A DNA stretch of 39,879 bases from Pararhodobacter sp. (GTDB lineage: Bacteria > Pseudomonadota > Alphaproteobacteria > Rhodobacterales > Rhodobacteraceae), in assembly GCA_020832805.1 (NCBI GenBank), contig JAFIED010000104.1:1-39879 (forward strand), given 5' to 3'. Under the pieces are notes generated by a model. The model was not told where the DNA came from, did not search any database, and saw only the letters and a program-made list of their open reading frames with translations. Made by a program: the position numbers and the translations under genes. Of this stretch, positions 18,840 to 28,029 are shown piece after piece. Position 1 is the stretch's first letter. Each line of letters begins with the position of its first letter.

Positions 18840-19766
18840 ATGGATGCCTCGATGCTTGAAGAAACAGTCCAGAACCCCAACCCCTATCCGGTGCTGGCAG
18901 AACTGGAATACCCTGATATATGGCATCTTTGCGTGCAAGCGCGCGATCTGCACTGGGATGCTGACCGCGCCATCGACTGGGACGAACTGAAGGAGTTCGC
19001 CAAGACCTTACCGCAAGAGGTGCGCGAATCTGGTGCAGAATGGTGGAGTTTGCGCGCCTGGATGGAGCACGGCGCCACACCCTATGGCGCCGAGCGCTAT
19101 CGCCAGGCGGTTTTCGAGCATCTGCCCTTTGAGGTCAAACAGCACGTCGTCAACTTCATCTTCGAGGAATTGCGCCATCACGAGGCATCCTGGCGCATCG
19201 CCGAGGCGCTGGGCGGCTATCAGCCGATGCCACGCAGCGACTATTTCAAGATGGTCATCCCCAAGTTCCATGACGAAAAAGACGAACGTTCGATGTCATT
19301 CTATGGCGGGATGGCGGTCAACACGCTGTTCGAGCAGCTGTCAGGCGAGCTTCTGACCGCGCGTTACAAGAACGCCAAACCCAAACCGATCCGCAAGGCC
19401 TGCGAATTGATCCTGCGCGACGAGGCGCGGCACATCCAGTTCGGCCGCATCCTGATGAAGCGCTTTTTCGAACAGCTTTCTACCGAGGAGAAGGTCATGC
19501 TGGGCGAGAAATTCTCGAAAAAGCTGCGCGGCAGCTTGTTGAATGGCGTTTATGCCGTGGTCAATCTGCCCAAGGATGAACGCAAGCGCGCGGCGCGGGC
19601 GCGCTCATTGGCAGCAGAATACCACCTTGGCGCCACCCACCCCGACGAAGAGGTGGGCATCATCGTGAAGGCACTGCAGGAGATCCGCGAAGATGTCGAA
19701 CCCTATGGCGTGCCAATCCCCGAAATCCCCGAAATCGAGGGCAAGAACGCGGTCAGCCTGGTCTAG
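18840..19766 (+). CDS. Ferritin-like superfamily protein, putative di-iron oxidase/oxygenase
   Basis: EELRHHE and RDEARHIQF carboxylate/His motifs in a helical protein; start ATG 18840 with GGGAG upstream. Confidence 0.65.
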   Translation: MDASMLEETVQNPNPYPVLAELEYPDIWHLCVQARDLHWDADRAIDWDELKEFAKTLPQEVRESGAEWWSLRAWMEHGATPYGAERYRQAVFEHLPFEVKQHVVNFIFEELRHHEASWRIAEALGGYQPMPRSDYFKMVIPKFHDEKDERSMSFYGGMAVNTLFEQLSGELLTARYKNAKPKPIRKACELILRDEARHIQFGRILMKRFFEQLSTEEKVMLGEKFSKKLRGSLLNGVYAVVNLPKDERKRAARARSLAAEYHLGATHPDEEVGIIVKALQEIREDVEPYGVPIPEIPEIEGKNAVSLV

Positions 19767-19794
19767 TCCGACCAACAGAGCCGCCCGATAAAGC

Positions 19795-19821
19795 AGGCGC
19801 GCCGCCGGGGGCGCGCCTTTT
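19795..19821. terminator. Rho-independent terminator
   Basis: Stem AGGCGCGCC / GGCGCGCCT with 6-nt loop followed by TTT, directly downstream of the ferritin-like gene. Confidence 0.75.
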
Positions 19822-19880
19822 CAATGCTGGAATGCCCATTTCAGGCCAATACGGACCATATCGATGGCAGCTTGGGGCAG

Positions 19881-20264
19881 TTATGCCCGGGCCGCAATTG
19901 CCTCGACCTCGACCACCAGGTCAGGGCGCACCAACGCCTTCACGAAAACCAGCGTGGAACAAGGGCGCAGATCGCCAAGCCGGGCTGCGCGGACCGCACC
20001 ATAGGCGGGCAGGTCATCGGGCTCTACCAGATAGGCAGTCAGCTTGATCAGGTCTTCCGGCCCCATGTCGGCGGCGGCCAGGATGGCCTGGATATTGTCG
20101 AAGATCGCCTCTGCCTGTGCGGTTACGCCCCGGGGCACCACACCTGCCCGGTCAATGCCCACCTGGCCCGAAATCTGCAGCACTTTCGCGTTCGGAGGCA
20201 GCAGGATTGCCTGGGTATAGGCGCCGATGGGCGGGGCAATGGTATCCGGGTTGAGTTTTCGCAT
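19881..20264 (-). CDS. RidA family protein
   Basis: 127 aa; IAPPIGAYTQAILLPPNAKVLQISGQVGID… and C-terminal LVVEVEAIAARA. Confidence 0.92.
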   Translation of the reverse strand: MRKLNPDTIAPPIGAYTQAILLPPNAKVLQISGQVGIDRAGVVPRGVTAQAEAIFDNIQAILAAADMGPEDLIKLTAYLVEPDDLPAYGAVRAARLGDLRPCSTLVFVKALVRPDLVVEVEAIAARA

Positions 20265-20297
20265 CGTTCATCTCCTGTACAGGGGCCCTTTCGGGGT

Positions 20298-21458
20298 TCA
20301 AGCCGGTCCCTGAGGCCAGACCGGCAGCCTGCCCGACAGCGGCTGCCGCATCGCCTCGATCAGGGCGCGCATGTCGGTAAGGCTGGCCAGACGCGGGTTC
20401 ATGTGGATCTGACCAGATGTCATGGCCGCCTCGGCCAGACGGTCGCGGGCGGCGGCATCGGGTAGGAAATCATCCAGACCCCGGTCCAGCCCCAACTGTG
20501 CGCGCAACTGCGCCAACCCTTCGGTCACGCTGGGCGCGCCCAGCGCAGCCGCCAGCTGCGCCTCGCGCCTGGCGCCATAATGCCCGGCGTTGAAGGCCAT
20601 GGTCCAGGGCAATGCAATGGCATTGGCCAGACCATGCGGCACATGATGCAGCGCGCCCAGCGCGCCAGCCACGGCATGCGCCAGCCCCAGATGCGCAGAG
20701 TTGAAGGCAATGCCCGCCTGGGTCGAGGCGACCAGGCAATTCTCGCGCGCGATCAGGTCATCCGGACTGGCCATGACACGCGGCAGGTCCCGCGCCAGAG
20801 TCGCCACCGCATCGATTGCCAGCGGCTCTGTCATGGGAGAGGATGCGCGCGAGGTACATGCCTCGATGGCATGGGTCATGGCGTCATAGCCCGATGCGGC
20901 AGTGACCGAGGCCGGCGCGGAAACCGAGATCATGGCATCCAGCACGGCAACGGCAGGCGCCAGATGGGGTGCGCGCATCACCGCCTTGTAGATCGTACCC
21001 GGGACATCGATGATCGCTGAATCCGACACCTCGCTGCCGGTGCCGGCCGTGCTGGGCACGGCAACAAAGCGTGACGGATGCCGCGCCATCGACTCGCGCC
21101 CGGGGCCCAGCAATTCGGCCAGCGGGCCGGGATTGGCCGCCAACCCGCGCGCCGCCTTGGCCGTATCCAGTACCGAGCCGCCACCCAGTGCCACCACCGC
21201 CCCGGCACCGCTGCTGTCCAGCGCACGCGCGCAGGCGATTACACTGTCGGCCGTCGGTTCGTGATCAGGCGTGACATGCAGCACGACCCTGACCGTGCCC
21301 AGCCCGGCGCGGGCCAGCGCCTCGACCTTGCCGCCGGCAAACGCCGGGTCCAGCACCAGAAACACCACCTCGGTGCCCGCCACAACCTCTGCCAGACGCC
21401 CCAGCGCGCCGACGCTGCAGAGAATGCGCGCGGTGTTGTGCTGAAAATCAAAGCTCAC
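20298..21458 (-). CDS. Iron-containing alcohol dehydrogenase
   Basis: GAGAVVALGGGSVLDTAKAARGL and AHLGLAHAVAGALGALHHVPHGLANAIALPW metal-binding signature. Confidence 0.93.
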   Translation of the reverse strand: MSFDFQHNTARILCSVGALGRLAEVVAGTEVVFLVLDPAFAGGKVEALARAGLGTVRVVLHVTPDHEPTADSVIACARALDSSGAGAVVALGGGSVLDTAKAARGLAANPGPLAELLGPGRESMARHPSRFVAVPSTAGTGSEVSDSAIIDVPGTIYKAVMRAPHLAPAVAVLDAMISVSAPASVTAASGYDAMTHAIEACTSRASSPMTEPLAIDAVATLARDLPRVMASPDDLIARENCLVASTQAGIAFNSAHLGLAHAVAGALGALHHVPHGLANAIALPWTMAFNAGHYGARREAQLAAALGAPSVTEGLAQLRAQLGLDRGLDDFLPDAAARDRLAEAAMTSGQIHMNPRLASLTDMRALIEAMRQPLSGRLPVWPQGPA

Positions 21459-21470
21459 CGTGGCGGCCCT

Positions 21471-21731
21471 TCAGCCCCTGCGCCCAGCGCGCAGGTCGTC
21501 GATCAGTTCCAGCACGATGGGCATTGGCCGGCAATCTTCCAGAATTTCGATCGCCACGTCACGATGCTCGGCCCGTGTCCAGATCGTTTCGGCTGTCAGG
21601 TCAGGGTATCCCTGCCGGTTCAGCGCCTCTACCATCATCACGGTAATCTCGTGGCGCATCGGCCCGTCGCGCAGAAAGTCCTCTTCAGGGAATTCTTCGG
21701 GCAGGTCGAACATCTGAAACTTCTCTTTCAC
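21471..21731 (-). CDS. Small protein of unknown function in catabolic cluster
   Basis: GTG start at 21731 preceded by AAAGGAGA (6-nt spacing); product (V/M)KEKFQMFDLPEEFPEEDFLRDGPMRHEITVMMVEALNRQGYPDL…; 12 nt upstream of the Fe-ADH start. Confidence 0.7.
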   Translation of the reverse strand: MKEKFQMFDLPEEFPEEDFLRDGPMRHEITVMMVEALNRQGYPDLTAETIWTRAEHRDVAIEILEDCRPMPIVLELIDDLRAGRRG

Positions 21732-21843
21732 GCTTCTCTCCTTTGTGTTTCCAGGCATGGCTCGGTCATGGGGCTGTCAGTGCGGTCAAGGTAGCCACGT
21801 TCCGTATGGTGCCGCGCCTGATCGCAAAACTGTCTGGGGGAAA

Positions 21844-21865
21844 CGGGCGCAGGTCGCTGCGCCCG
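21844..21865 (-). terminator. Candidate terminator/attenuator after the TRAP SBP gene
   Basis: Perfect 9-bp stem CGGGCGCAG / CTGCGCCCG with GTCG loop, followed on the minus strand by TTTCCCCC. Confidence 0.55.
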
Positions 21866-21908
21866 ATCGGGGTGACATGGGCCGCCACGCCGATATCGAC
21901 CGGTCAGA

Positions 21909-22910
21909 TCATTCTGTCTCGACGATTGACATGATGCGATCCAGACCGCCCACCGCATCGGCATAGGATTCCCAGAACGGCGCCATGACCTCTTGCCAGA
22001 CGGCCGTGTCCACCTCGACCACGGTTGCACCGTTTTCAACCGCAGTTCTCAGCGACTGGTCCTGTTCAAGCTCTGCCAGCTCGTTGAAATGTGCCGCCGC
22101 AAGGGGGGCGATTTCGCGGAAGACTTCCAGTTCTTCCTCGCTCAGGGTGTCGATGAAGTTGTTGCCGCAATAGATCACGCCCAGCGCATAGATGTGATTG
22201 GTTTCGGTGATATAGGGCGCGACCTCGTAAAGGCGCAGCGCGTGATAGCCTGATTTCGTCATGTCCATCATGTCAACGACGCCGGTTTCAAGTGCGCTGT
22301 AGGCCTCGGTGATCGGCACGGCGGTGGGGTTGGCACCCAGGCTTGCCCACAGATCGACATGCAGTTGCGCCGGCAAGACCCGCATGGTCAGGCCCCTGAC
22401 CTGATCCGGCGTGTCGATGGGGCTTTTCGAAAGCAACTGCCGGGCGCCGTAGGTGATGAAGTCGAACACGGTAAAGCCCTGCTCGCGATACAGGCCGATC
22501 ATGTCCTGTCCGACCGGCCCGCGCATGACCGCATCGATATGATCCTGATCACGAAAGATGAAGGGCATGTCAAAGACCGAGCCTTCGGGCACCCAGGTGG
22601 TCAGGTTGGCAATGGTCGACAGCGAACAGTTGATCGAGCCCAGCAGGATACCTTCTGCCTCGTCCTGCTCGCCGCCCATGGCGCCATCGGTGACGATGCG
22701 CATGTTGAACGCCCCCGGCAGGCGCTCTTCAAGCAGTTCCTGAAAACGCACCCAGACCTGCGTCTGCGGCTTGTCCTGCGCGTAAAGAGAGGTCACGGTC
22801 ATGCGCCGCTGCGCCTCGGCATCGTTGGCGCCAATCAGAACCAAGGCCAACGCGGCAGCGCTGGTTGTCAGGCTCCGTCCAACAGTCTGTTTGTCTGCCT
22901 TGAACATCAT
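21909..22910 (-). CDS. dctP: TRAP transporter substrate-binding protein (DctP family)
   Basis: Signal peptide; GVIYCGNNFIDTLSEEELEVFREIAPLAAAHFNEL and earlier DctP-type sequence; AGGGAGA RBS. Confidence 0.9.
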   Translation of the reverse strand: MMFKADKQTVGRSLTTSAAALALVLIGANDAEAQRRMTVTSLYAQDKPQTQVWVRFQELLEERLPGAFNMRIVTDGAMGGEQDEAEGILLGSINCSLSTIANLTTWVPEGSVFDMPFIFRDQDHIDAVMRGPVGQDMIGLYREQGFTVFDFITYGARQLLSKSPIDTPDQVRGLTMRVLPAQLHVDLWASLGANPTAVPITEAYSALETGVVDMMDMTKSGYHALRLYEVAPYITETNHIYALGVIYCGNNFIDTLSEEELEVFREIAPLAAAHFNELAELEQDQSLRTAVENGATVVEVDTAVWQEVMAPFWESYADAVGGLDRIMSIVETE

Positions 22911-22960
22911 TTGCTATCTCCCTGTTTGATCGTTGCGTCGTTCTTGGTTCGTCAGCACGC

Positions 22961-24880
22961 CTACAGCGCGTCGATCAGCCGCCCCAGGCCAAGCGAGATG
23001 CCCGGCAGCGCGGTGATCAGCCCCAGCGCCACCAGAAGCGCGCCAAGGAATGGCAGGATGTTCCGGAAAACCAGATGCACCGGAGTGCCGGTCACATTCG
23101 ATGTGATGAAGGCCAGCATTCCCACGGGCGGTGTCAGCCCGCCCAACATCAGGTTCACCACAACGATGATTCCGAAATGCACCGGGTCTATTCCCAGAGC
23201 CACCATGGATGGCAGCAACAGCGGCGTCAGGATCAGGATCGCCGCGCCGATATCCAGCACCAGCCCGAAAATCAGCAGGATGATGTTGATCAGGATCAGC
23301 GTCAGTAGCAGGTTGCCCGCAACTTCGGGCAGGACGCGGGCAAAGGTCTGCGGCACCTGTTCGGCGATCAGCACAAAGGCAAAGGGCGAGGCCGCACCGA
23401 TCAGGAAACCCACCAGCGCCGCCTCGACCGCGGCGGTACGCACGGATTCGTAAAGTGATTTCACGCCCCAGGCGCGATAGACCACCGTGCCCAGGAAAAA
23501 GGCATAAACCACCGCCAGCACACCTGCTTCGGTCGGCGTGACGACACCAAAGCGGATACCCACGATGATCAGTAGCGCCAGGGACAGCACGGGTGCGGCA
23601 GTCAGAAAGGCACGGCCACGCAGCGCCCAGCCAACGCGCGCTGCCCCCGCGCCATAGCCCCGGCGCACCGAAATGCCCCAGATCAGGGCCATCAGGAAGC
23701 CGGCCATCAGCAAGCCCGGCACAATCCCTGCAATCCACAATGCGCCGACCGAGATATTGCCCGCCGCCGCCACCAGCAACAACGCGATAGAGGGTGGAAT
23801 GACATTCGGCAGCGTGGCCGAGGCGGCAGTCACCGCACAGGCAAAGGGCTTGGAATAGCCATGCCGCACCATTTGCGGCACCAGCAGCTTGGCGCCCAGC
23901 GCCGCGTCCGAATAGCTGGACCCGGATATGCCCGCATACAGCCCTGACGACACAACATTCACCTGTGCCAGTCCGCCGCGCATATGCCCCACCAGCGCAT
24001 AGGCAAAATCGATCAGCTTTGTTGTCAGCCCGCCCGCATTCATCAGCGCACCGGCAAGAATGAAGAAAGGGATTGCCAGCATCAGAAACTTGCTGGCCCC
24101 GTTCACCAGATTCTGCACCACGGCGGCATCGGGCAGCATGCCGCCCGCAAGATTGGCCAGAAAAGCCGAGAACAGCATGGCAAAGGCCACGGGTGTGCCG
24201 ATCAGCATCGCCGCAGCAAAGGCCAGCGCCATCAGCCCCGCCGGGTTCACGCCCTGCAGCAGCCCTGACAGCACGTCCTGCCCGAACATGTAGAACAAGG
24301 CGGCAAGGGCAATCGACACGATCCCCATGAAGGGGTTGCGCCCCTCGTCCAGCCCCTGCAACGCCATGTAGACCAGCGCCAGGCCGCAGGCGATCGGCAC
24401 CGGGATCACCCGCGCCCACTGCGGCAGGCCAAGCGATACATTCACCCCGCCCATGGTCTGTATCAGCGTCAGCCCCCCGAACAACAGCAGGATCGTGGTC
24501 CAGGCGACGATCACATTGGCCAGCAGTTCTGCCGCCAGGCGCCCCGGCGCAGGCAGCATGTCCACCAGAACCGACAGCTTCAGATGCATGCGCAGCCGAT
24601 GTGCCAGCGGCACACCCAGCATGATGATGGCGATGAAAAGCCAGCGCGCGGCTTCCAGCGACCACATGAGTGACCGGCCAAAGCCATAGCGGCCCACCAC
24701 ATTGACGAAGACGATGCAGACCAGCGCCACCAACGCGGCAACGGCGACCGCGCCGATCACGGTGTCAAGCGTTCTCAGGATGGCCCGCGCCACGCGCGTT
24801 TTCGCGTCGATCTGAGCATCTGAAGCCGTGTTGCCTGCGGGCCCGGAACGGACGCCGCGCAATTCAACGTCCGATGGCAA
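22961..24880 (-). CDS. TRAP transporter fused small and large permease (DctQ-DctM)
   Basis: DctQ-like N-terminus (VNVVGRYGFGRSLMWSLEAARWLFIAIIMLG) continuous with a DctM-like body (GTPVAFAMLFSAFLANL…IPPSIALLLVAA). TTG start at 24880 (AGGAGGG upstream) inferred; a GTG further in is an alternative. Confidence 0.88.
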   Translation of the reverse strand: MPSDVELRGVRSGPAGNTASDAQIDAKTRVARAILRTLDTVIGAVAVAALVALVCIVFVNVVGRYGFGRSLMWSLEAARWLFIAIIMLGVPLAHRLRMHLKLSVLVDMLPAPGRLAAELLANVIVAWTTILLLFGGLTLIQTMGGVNVSLGLPQWARVIPVPIACGLALVYMALQGLDEGRNPFMGIVSIALAALFYMFGQDVLSGLLQGVNPAGLMALAFAAAMLIGTPVAFAMLFSAFLANLAGGMLPDAAVVQNLVNGASKFLMLAIPFFILAGALMNAGGLTTKLIDFAYALVGHMRGGLAQVNVVSSGLYAGISGSSYSDAALGAKLLVPQMVRHGYSKPFACAVTAASATLPNVIPPSIALLLVAAAGNISVGALWIAGIVPGLLMAGFLMALIWGISVRRGYGAGAARVGWALRGRAFLTAAPVLSLALLIIVGIRFGVVTPTEAGVLAVVYAFFLGTVVYRAWGVKSLYESVRTAAVEAALVGFLIGAASPFAFVLIAEQVPQTFARVLPEVAGNLLLTLILINIILLIFGLVLDIGAAILILTPLLLPSMVALGIDPVHFGIIVVVNLMLGGLTPPVGMLAFITSNVTGTPVHLVFRNILPFLGALLVALGLITALPGISLGLGRLIDAL

Positions 24881-26729
24881 GGCTCTGCCCTCCTCTGCAT
24901 GTTGCGGCGGCGCGCAGTGTGCCGCCCGCCCGGGCCTCCAGCGCGCAAAGCCGCCCCTCGGCCCAGGGGCCGGCAAGGGTGACCTTGTGCCCACGTTCGC
25001 GCAACGCTTCGACAACGCCCGGCGCCAGCCTGTCTTCGACGACCAGCGAATCGCGGATCGCGCCGCGGGGATAGAAGGAATTGATCACCTGATTGGTGTG
25101 AAAGCCGGGCGCGTCGATCGCGTCCTGCAGGGAAAGCCCCTGCACCATGTGGCGGATCAGAAAGGCCGCCTGCCACTGTTCCTGCTGGTCGCCGCCCGGC
25201 GTGCCCAACGCCGTGACGCGCCCATCAGGCCGGGTTGCCAGTGTCGGCGTCAACGTGGTGCGCGGGCGCGTACCCGGCGCAAGGCCCGAGGGCGACGCTG
25301 CCTCCAGCCACATCATCTGCGCTCTTGTTCCCAGGGGAAAACCAAGCTCTGCAATCACCGGCGACGACTGCAGCCAGCCGCCCGATGGTGTGGCCGACAC
25401 GACATTGCCCTGCGCATCGGCCACCGACAGGCAACTGGTGTCGCCCACCGCCCGCACACGATAGGCAAGCGCGTCAGCCTCGTTGGCCATGTCCCCGCCA
25501 GCGGGGCTTTCCGGCATGGCGCGCACCGTAGGTTCGCCCCCGCCATAGGCCGCCAGAATGCCCGCATCGCGTTGGCGCAGGCAGGCCGAGGCGAAATCAG
25601 GCCGCCAGTCCTGTCCCGGCACCGCGCCGGGCCGGAATTCGGAACTGGCATTCGCACCGATCAGACAAGCCCTTTGTGCGGCATAGTCTGGTGAAAGAAG
25701 CTGCGCCATGAGCACGGCGCGCTCCCTTGGCGTCAAGACCGGACTTTCGCCGTAGTGGCTGTCTCTGTCTGCCAGCGCCAGTTTTACCGCTTCGGTGACC
25801 TGATGAATGAAAGCCGCGCCTGCCGGTTCCATCGCCGCCATCTGATCTGGCGGCAGCATGGCAAGCGCCTGCAGCAACGCAGGCCCCTGTGTCCAGCCCC
25901 CGCATTTGTAGACCATGCCCCCGGCATAGGGCAGGCTGACCACAGGTTCCCAGCTTGCGCGCCATTGCGACATGTCGGACCCGCGCAGCTTGGCGCCGTG
26001 CTCGGCGCCGGAAATATCCATGGCGTGGGCGCTGCCGCAGAACGAGTCGATCGCCCCGGCGATGAATCCATCCGACCAGATTGCGCGCGCGGCCTCGATC
26101 TGCGCGTCGCGGTCAGGGCTGCACGCCTGCGCCTCGCGCAGCAGACGGGTCCAGGTTGCGGCCAGCGTGGGGTTGGCGAACAGCGCGCCAACCGCCGGCG
26201 CCGTGCCATCGGGGTTCAGAAAGGCTGCCCCCGATGCGGGCCAGTACTTTGCAAAGACCGGCACTGCCGCACTCAATGTCTCGTGCAGCCGCGGATCGAC
26301 CGGGATGCCGCGTGTGGCATACAGGATGGCCGGGGCCAACGCCTCGGCAAGATCGATGGTGCCCTTTTCCAGCAAAAGCATCATCCAGGCATCAAACGCA
26401 CCGGGTACGACCGCCGGCAAAAGCCCGGTGCCGGGGATCATGTCCAGCCCCAGCGCGCGGATCGCCGCAATGTTCAGTCCTGCGGGTGCGGGCCCTTGCC
26501 CGCAGATCGAGGCCACTGTGCCGCTGGCACCGTCATGCACCAGAATGGCAACGTCGCCTGCCGGCCCGTTCAGATGCGGTTGAACCACCTGCATCACCAG
26601 ACCCGCGGCCACCGCCGCGTCAAACGCGTTGCCGCCTCGCTCCAGCATGGCAAGCGCGGTCTGACTGCTTAGCCAGTGGCTGGTCGAAGCAACCCCCATC
26701 CAGCCCAAGACTTCCACGCGCGTTCCCAT
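24864..26729 (-). CDS. Gamma-glutamyltransferase-family Ntn hydrolase
   Basis: ERGGNAFDAAVAAGLVMQVVQPHLNGPAGD; candidate catalytic Thr in GDTSCLSVADAQGNVVSATPSGG; PRTTLTPTLATRPDGRVTALGTPGGDQQEQWQ. Confidence 0.9.
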   Translation of the reverse strand: MGTRVEVLGWMGVASTSHWLSSQTALAMLERGGNAFDAAVAAGLVMQVVQPHLNGPAGDVAILVHDGASGTVASICGQGPAPAGLNIAAIRALGLDMIPGTGLLPAVVPGAFDAWMMLLLEKGTIDLAEALAPAILYATRGIPVDPRLHETLSAAVPVFAKYWPASGAAFLNPDGTAPAVGALFANPTLAATWTRLLREAQACSPDRDAQIEAARAIWSDGFIAGAIDSFCGSAHAMDISGAEHGAKLRGSDMSQWRASWEPVVSLPYAGGMVYKCGGWTQGPALLQALAMLPPDQMAAMEPAGAAFIHQVTEAVKLALADRDSHYGESPVLTPRERAVLMAQLLSPDYAAQRACLIGANASSEFRPGAVPGQDWRPDFASACLRQRDAGILAAYGGGEPTVRAMPESPAGGDMANEADALAYRVRAVGDTSCLSVADAQGNVVSATPSGGWLQSSPVIAELGFPLGTRAQMMWLEAASPSGLAPGTRPRTTLTPTLATRPDGRVTALGTPGGDQQEQWQAAFLIRHMVQGLSLQDAIDAPGFHTNQVINSFYPRGAIRDSLVVEDRLAPGVVEALRERGHKVTLAGPWAEGRLCALEARAGGTLRAAATCRGGQSLAIGR

Positions 26730-26942
26730 ACCGCCCCCGTCCTGCCCGCCCGCACCGGATGGTGCACGCGGTACCTGCCTGGCTGACGGCATATGATGCG
26801 CCGTATCAGCGATCCACTACTCACCAAAGCGAACTAATATCAACCATGCTGGCACATTGGTTTTGATCGGGCAAGTAATTTCTGCACCACTTCGCGCCAG
26901 GGGCTGGTTGGCGCACATTGATCAGGCAGCGGTCGGCTGCAG

Positions 26943-27653
26943 TCAGAGCCACAGATTGCTGCGCACCTCCTCAAGATGCTGGCGCATCAGCGCGCAGGCG
27001 GCATTCTGGTCGCGCGCCTCGATTGCGTCGACAATCGCCGCGTGTTGCTCTTGATAGCGGCGCTGGCGGTCCTCTGTCAGCCCGCGCCGGCGCAGTCCAC
27101 CCCAGGCAGGAGAGCGTCGCAGCCTTTGAATGTTCTCCAGCACGCCGGCAAGAAACGCATTGCGCGCCATGGCAGACAGAAAGGTGTGGAAAGCGTGATC
27201 GACCTCCTCGAACTCGACCATGCTTTCGACCTTGTCACCGCGGGCGACAAGATCTCTTAAATGAATGATTTCGCTTGGACTTGCCCGGCGAACAGCCAGG
27301 GCCACCAGGTTCGGCTCGATCAACAGGCGGGCCTCCATCAGGTCTTCCGGGCTGACCTCTTCCATGGCGGCGCCCAAATCAACACCACCCGTGGCGGCAT
27401 TGTGACTTGGCGGGTTGGCGACAAAGGTCCCACGCCCGACAGTGCGGACAATCCGGCCGCTGCGCTCGAACTCCTCCAGAATGCGGCGCACCCGCGCCCG
27501 GCCGATGCCAAAGGCCTCGACCAGCGCCCTTTCTGTGGGCAAGCGGGTCTGCGGGGGCCACTCGCCTTCGGTCAGGCGCCGCTCGATTTCCCTGCGCAGG
27601 CGCTCTTCGCCCTCGGTTCTGCGCATCAGTTCATCCAAAGTATCCTGCGCCAA
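26943..27653 (-). CDS. GntR family transcriptional regulator (FadR/FCD type)
   Basis: RLPTERALVEAFGIGRARVRRILEEFERSGRIVRTVGRGTFV plus helical FCD-like C-terminus. Confidence 0.9.
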   Translation of the reverse strand: MAQDTLDELMRRTEGEERLRREIERRLTEGEWPPQTRLPTERALVEAFGIGRARVRRILEEFERSGRIVRTVGRGTFVANPPSHNAATGGVDLGAAMEEVSPEDLMEARLLIEPNLVALAVRRASPSEIIHLRDLVARGDKVESMVEFEEVDHAFHTFLSAMARNAFLAGVLENIQRLRRSPAWGGLRRRGLTEDRQRRYQEQHAAIVDAIEARDQNAACALMRQHLEEVRSNLWL

Positions 27654-28029
27654 CTGTCCCCTCCATCCATCGCGTTGGTTCTTTATTTGGTTCAGATTGG
27701 ATAGGCCACAGCCAGCCCCACGGCAACCCGCGATGGCGCCACGTCACCCTGAAATGCCGCGTTGCGCCCGGTGAACAGCCGCAGATGGCCAGGGCGGATG
27801 GTGGTCGACGCACAAAAGCCGCGAGAAATGCGGCCTGGTTGTTCTGAACAGATGCCGGGCGTTCTCCAGGTGGTTTCCGCCTCGGTGACGCCGCTTCCAC
27901 ATCGGGCATCGGCTGGTTGAGGCAGGCCTGACCGGGCTTTCGGGCGCGCATTTCATGCCATGCATCACGGCTCCGCATCGCAGCACGCGCCGGCGCCACC
28001 CGAATGGGGCGTTCCGGTCTGATCCGTGG

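Noticed and set aside
22914-24665. 583-aa minus-strand ORF overlapping the TRAP permease in another frame
   Set aside because: Cys/Gly/Arg-rich alternative frame; the 22961-24880 frame carries the TRAP motifs
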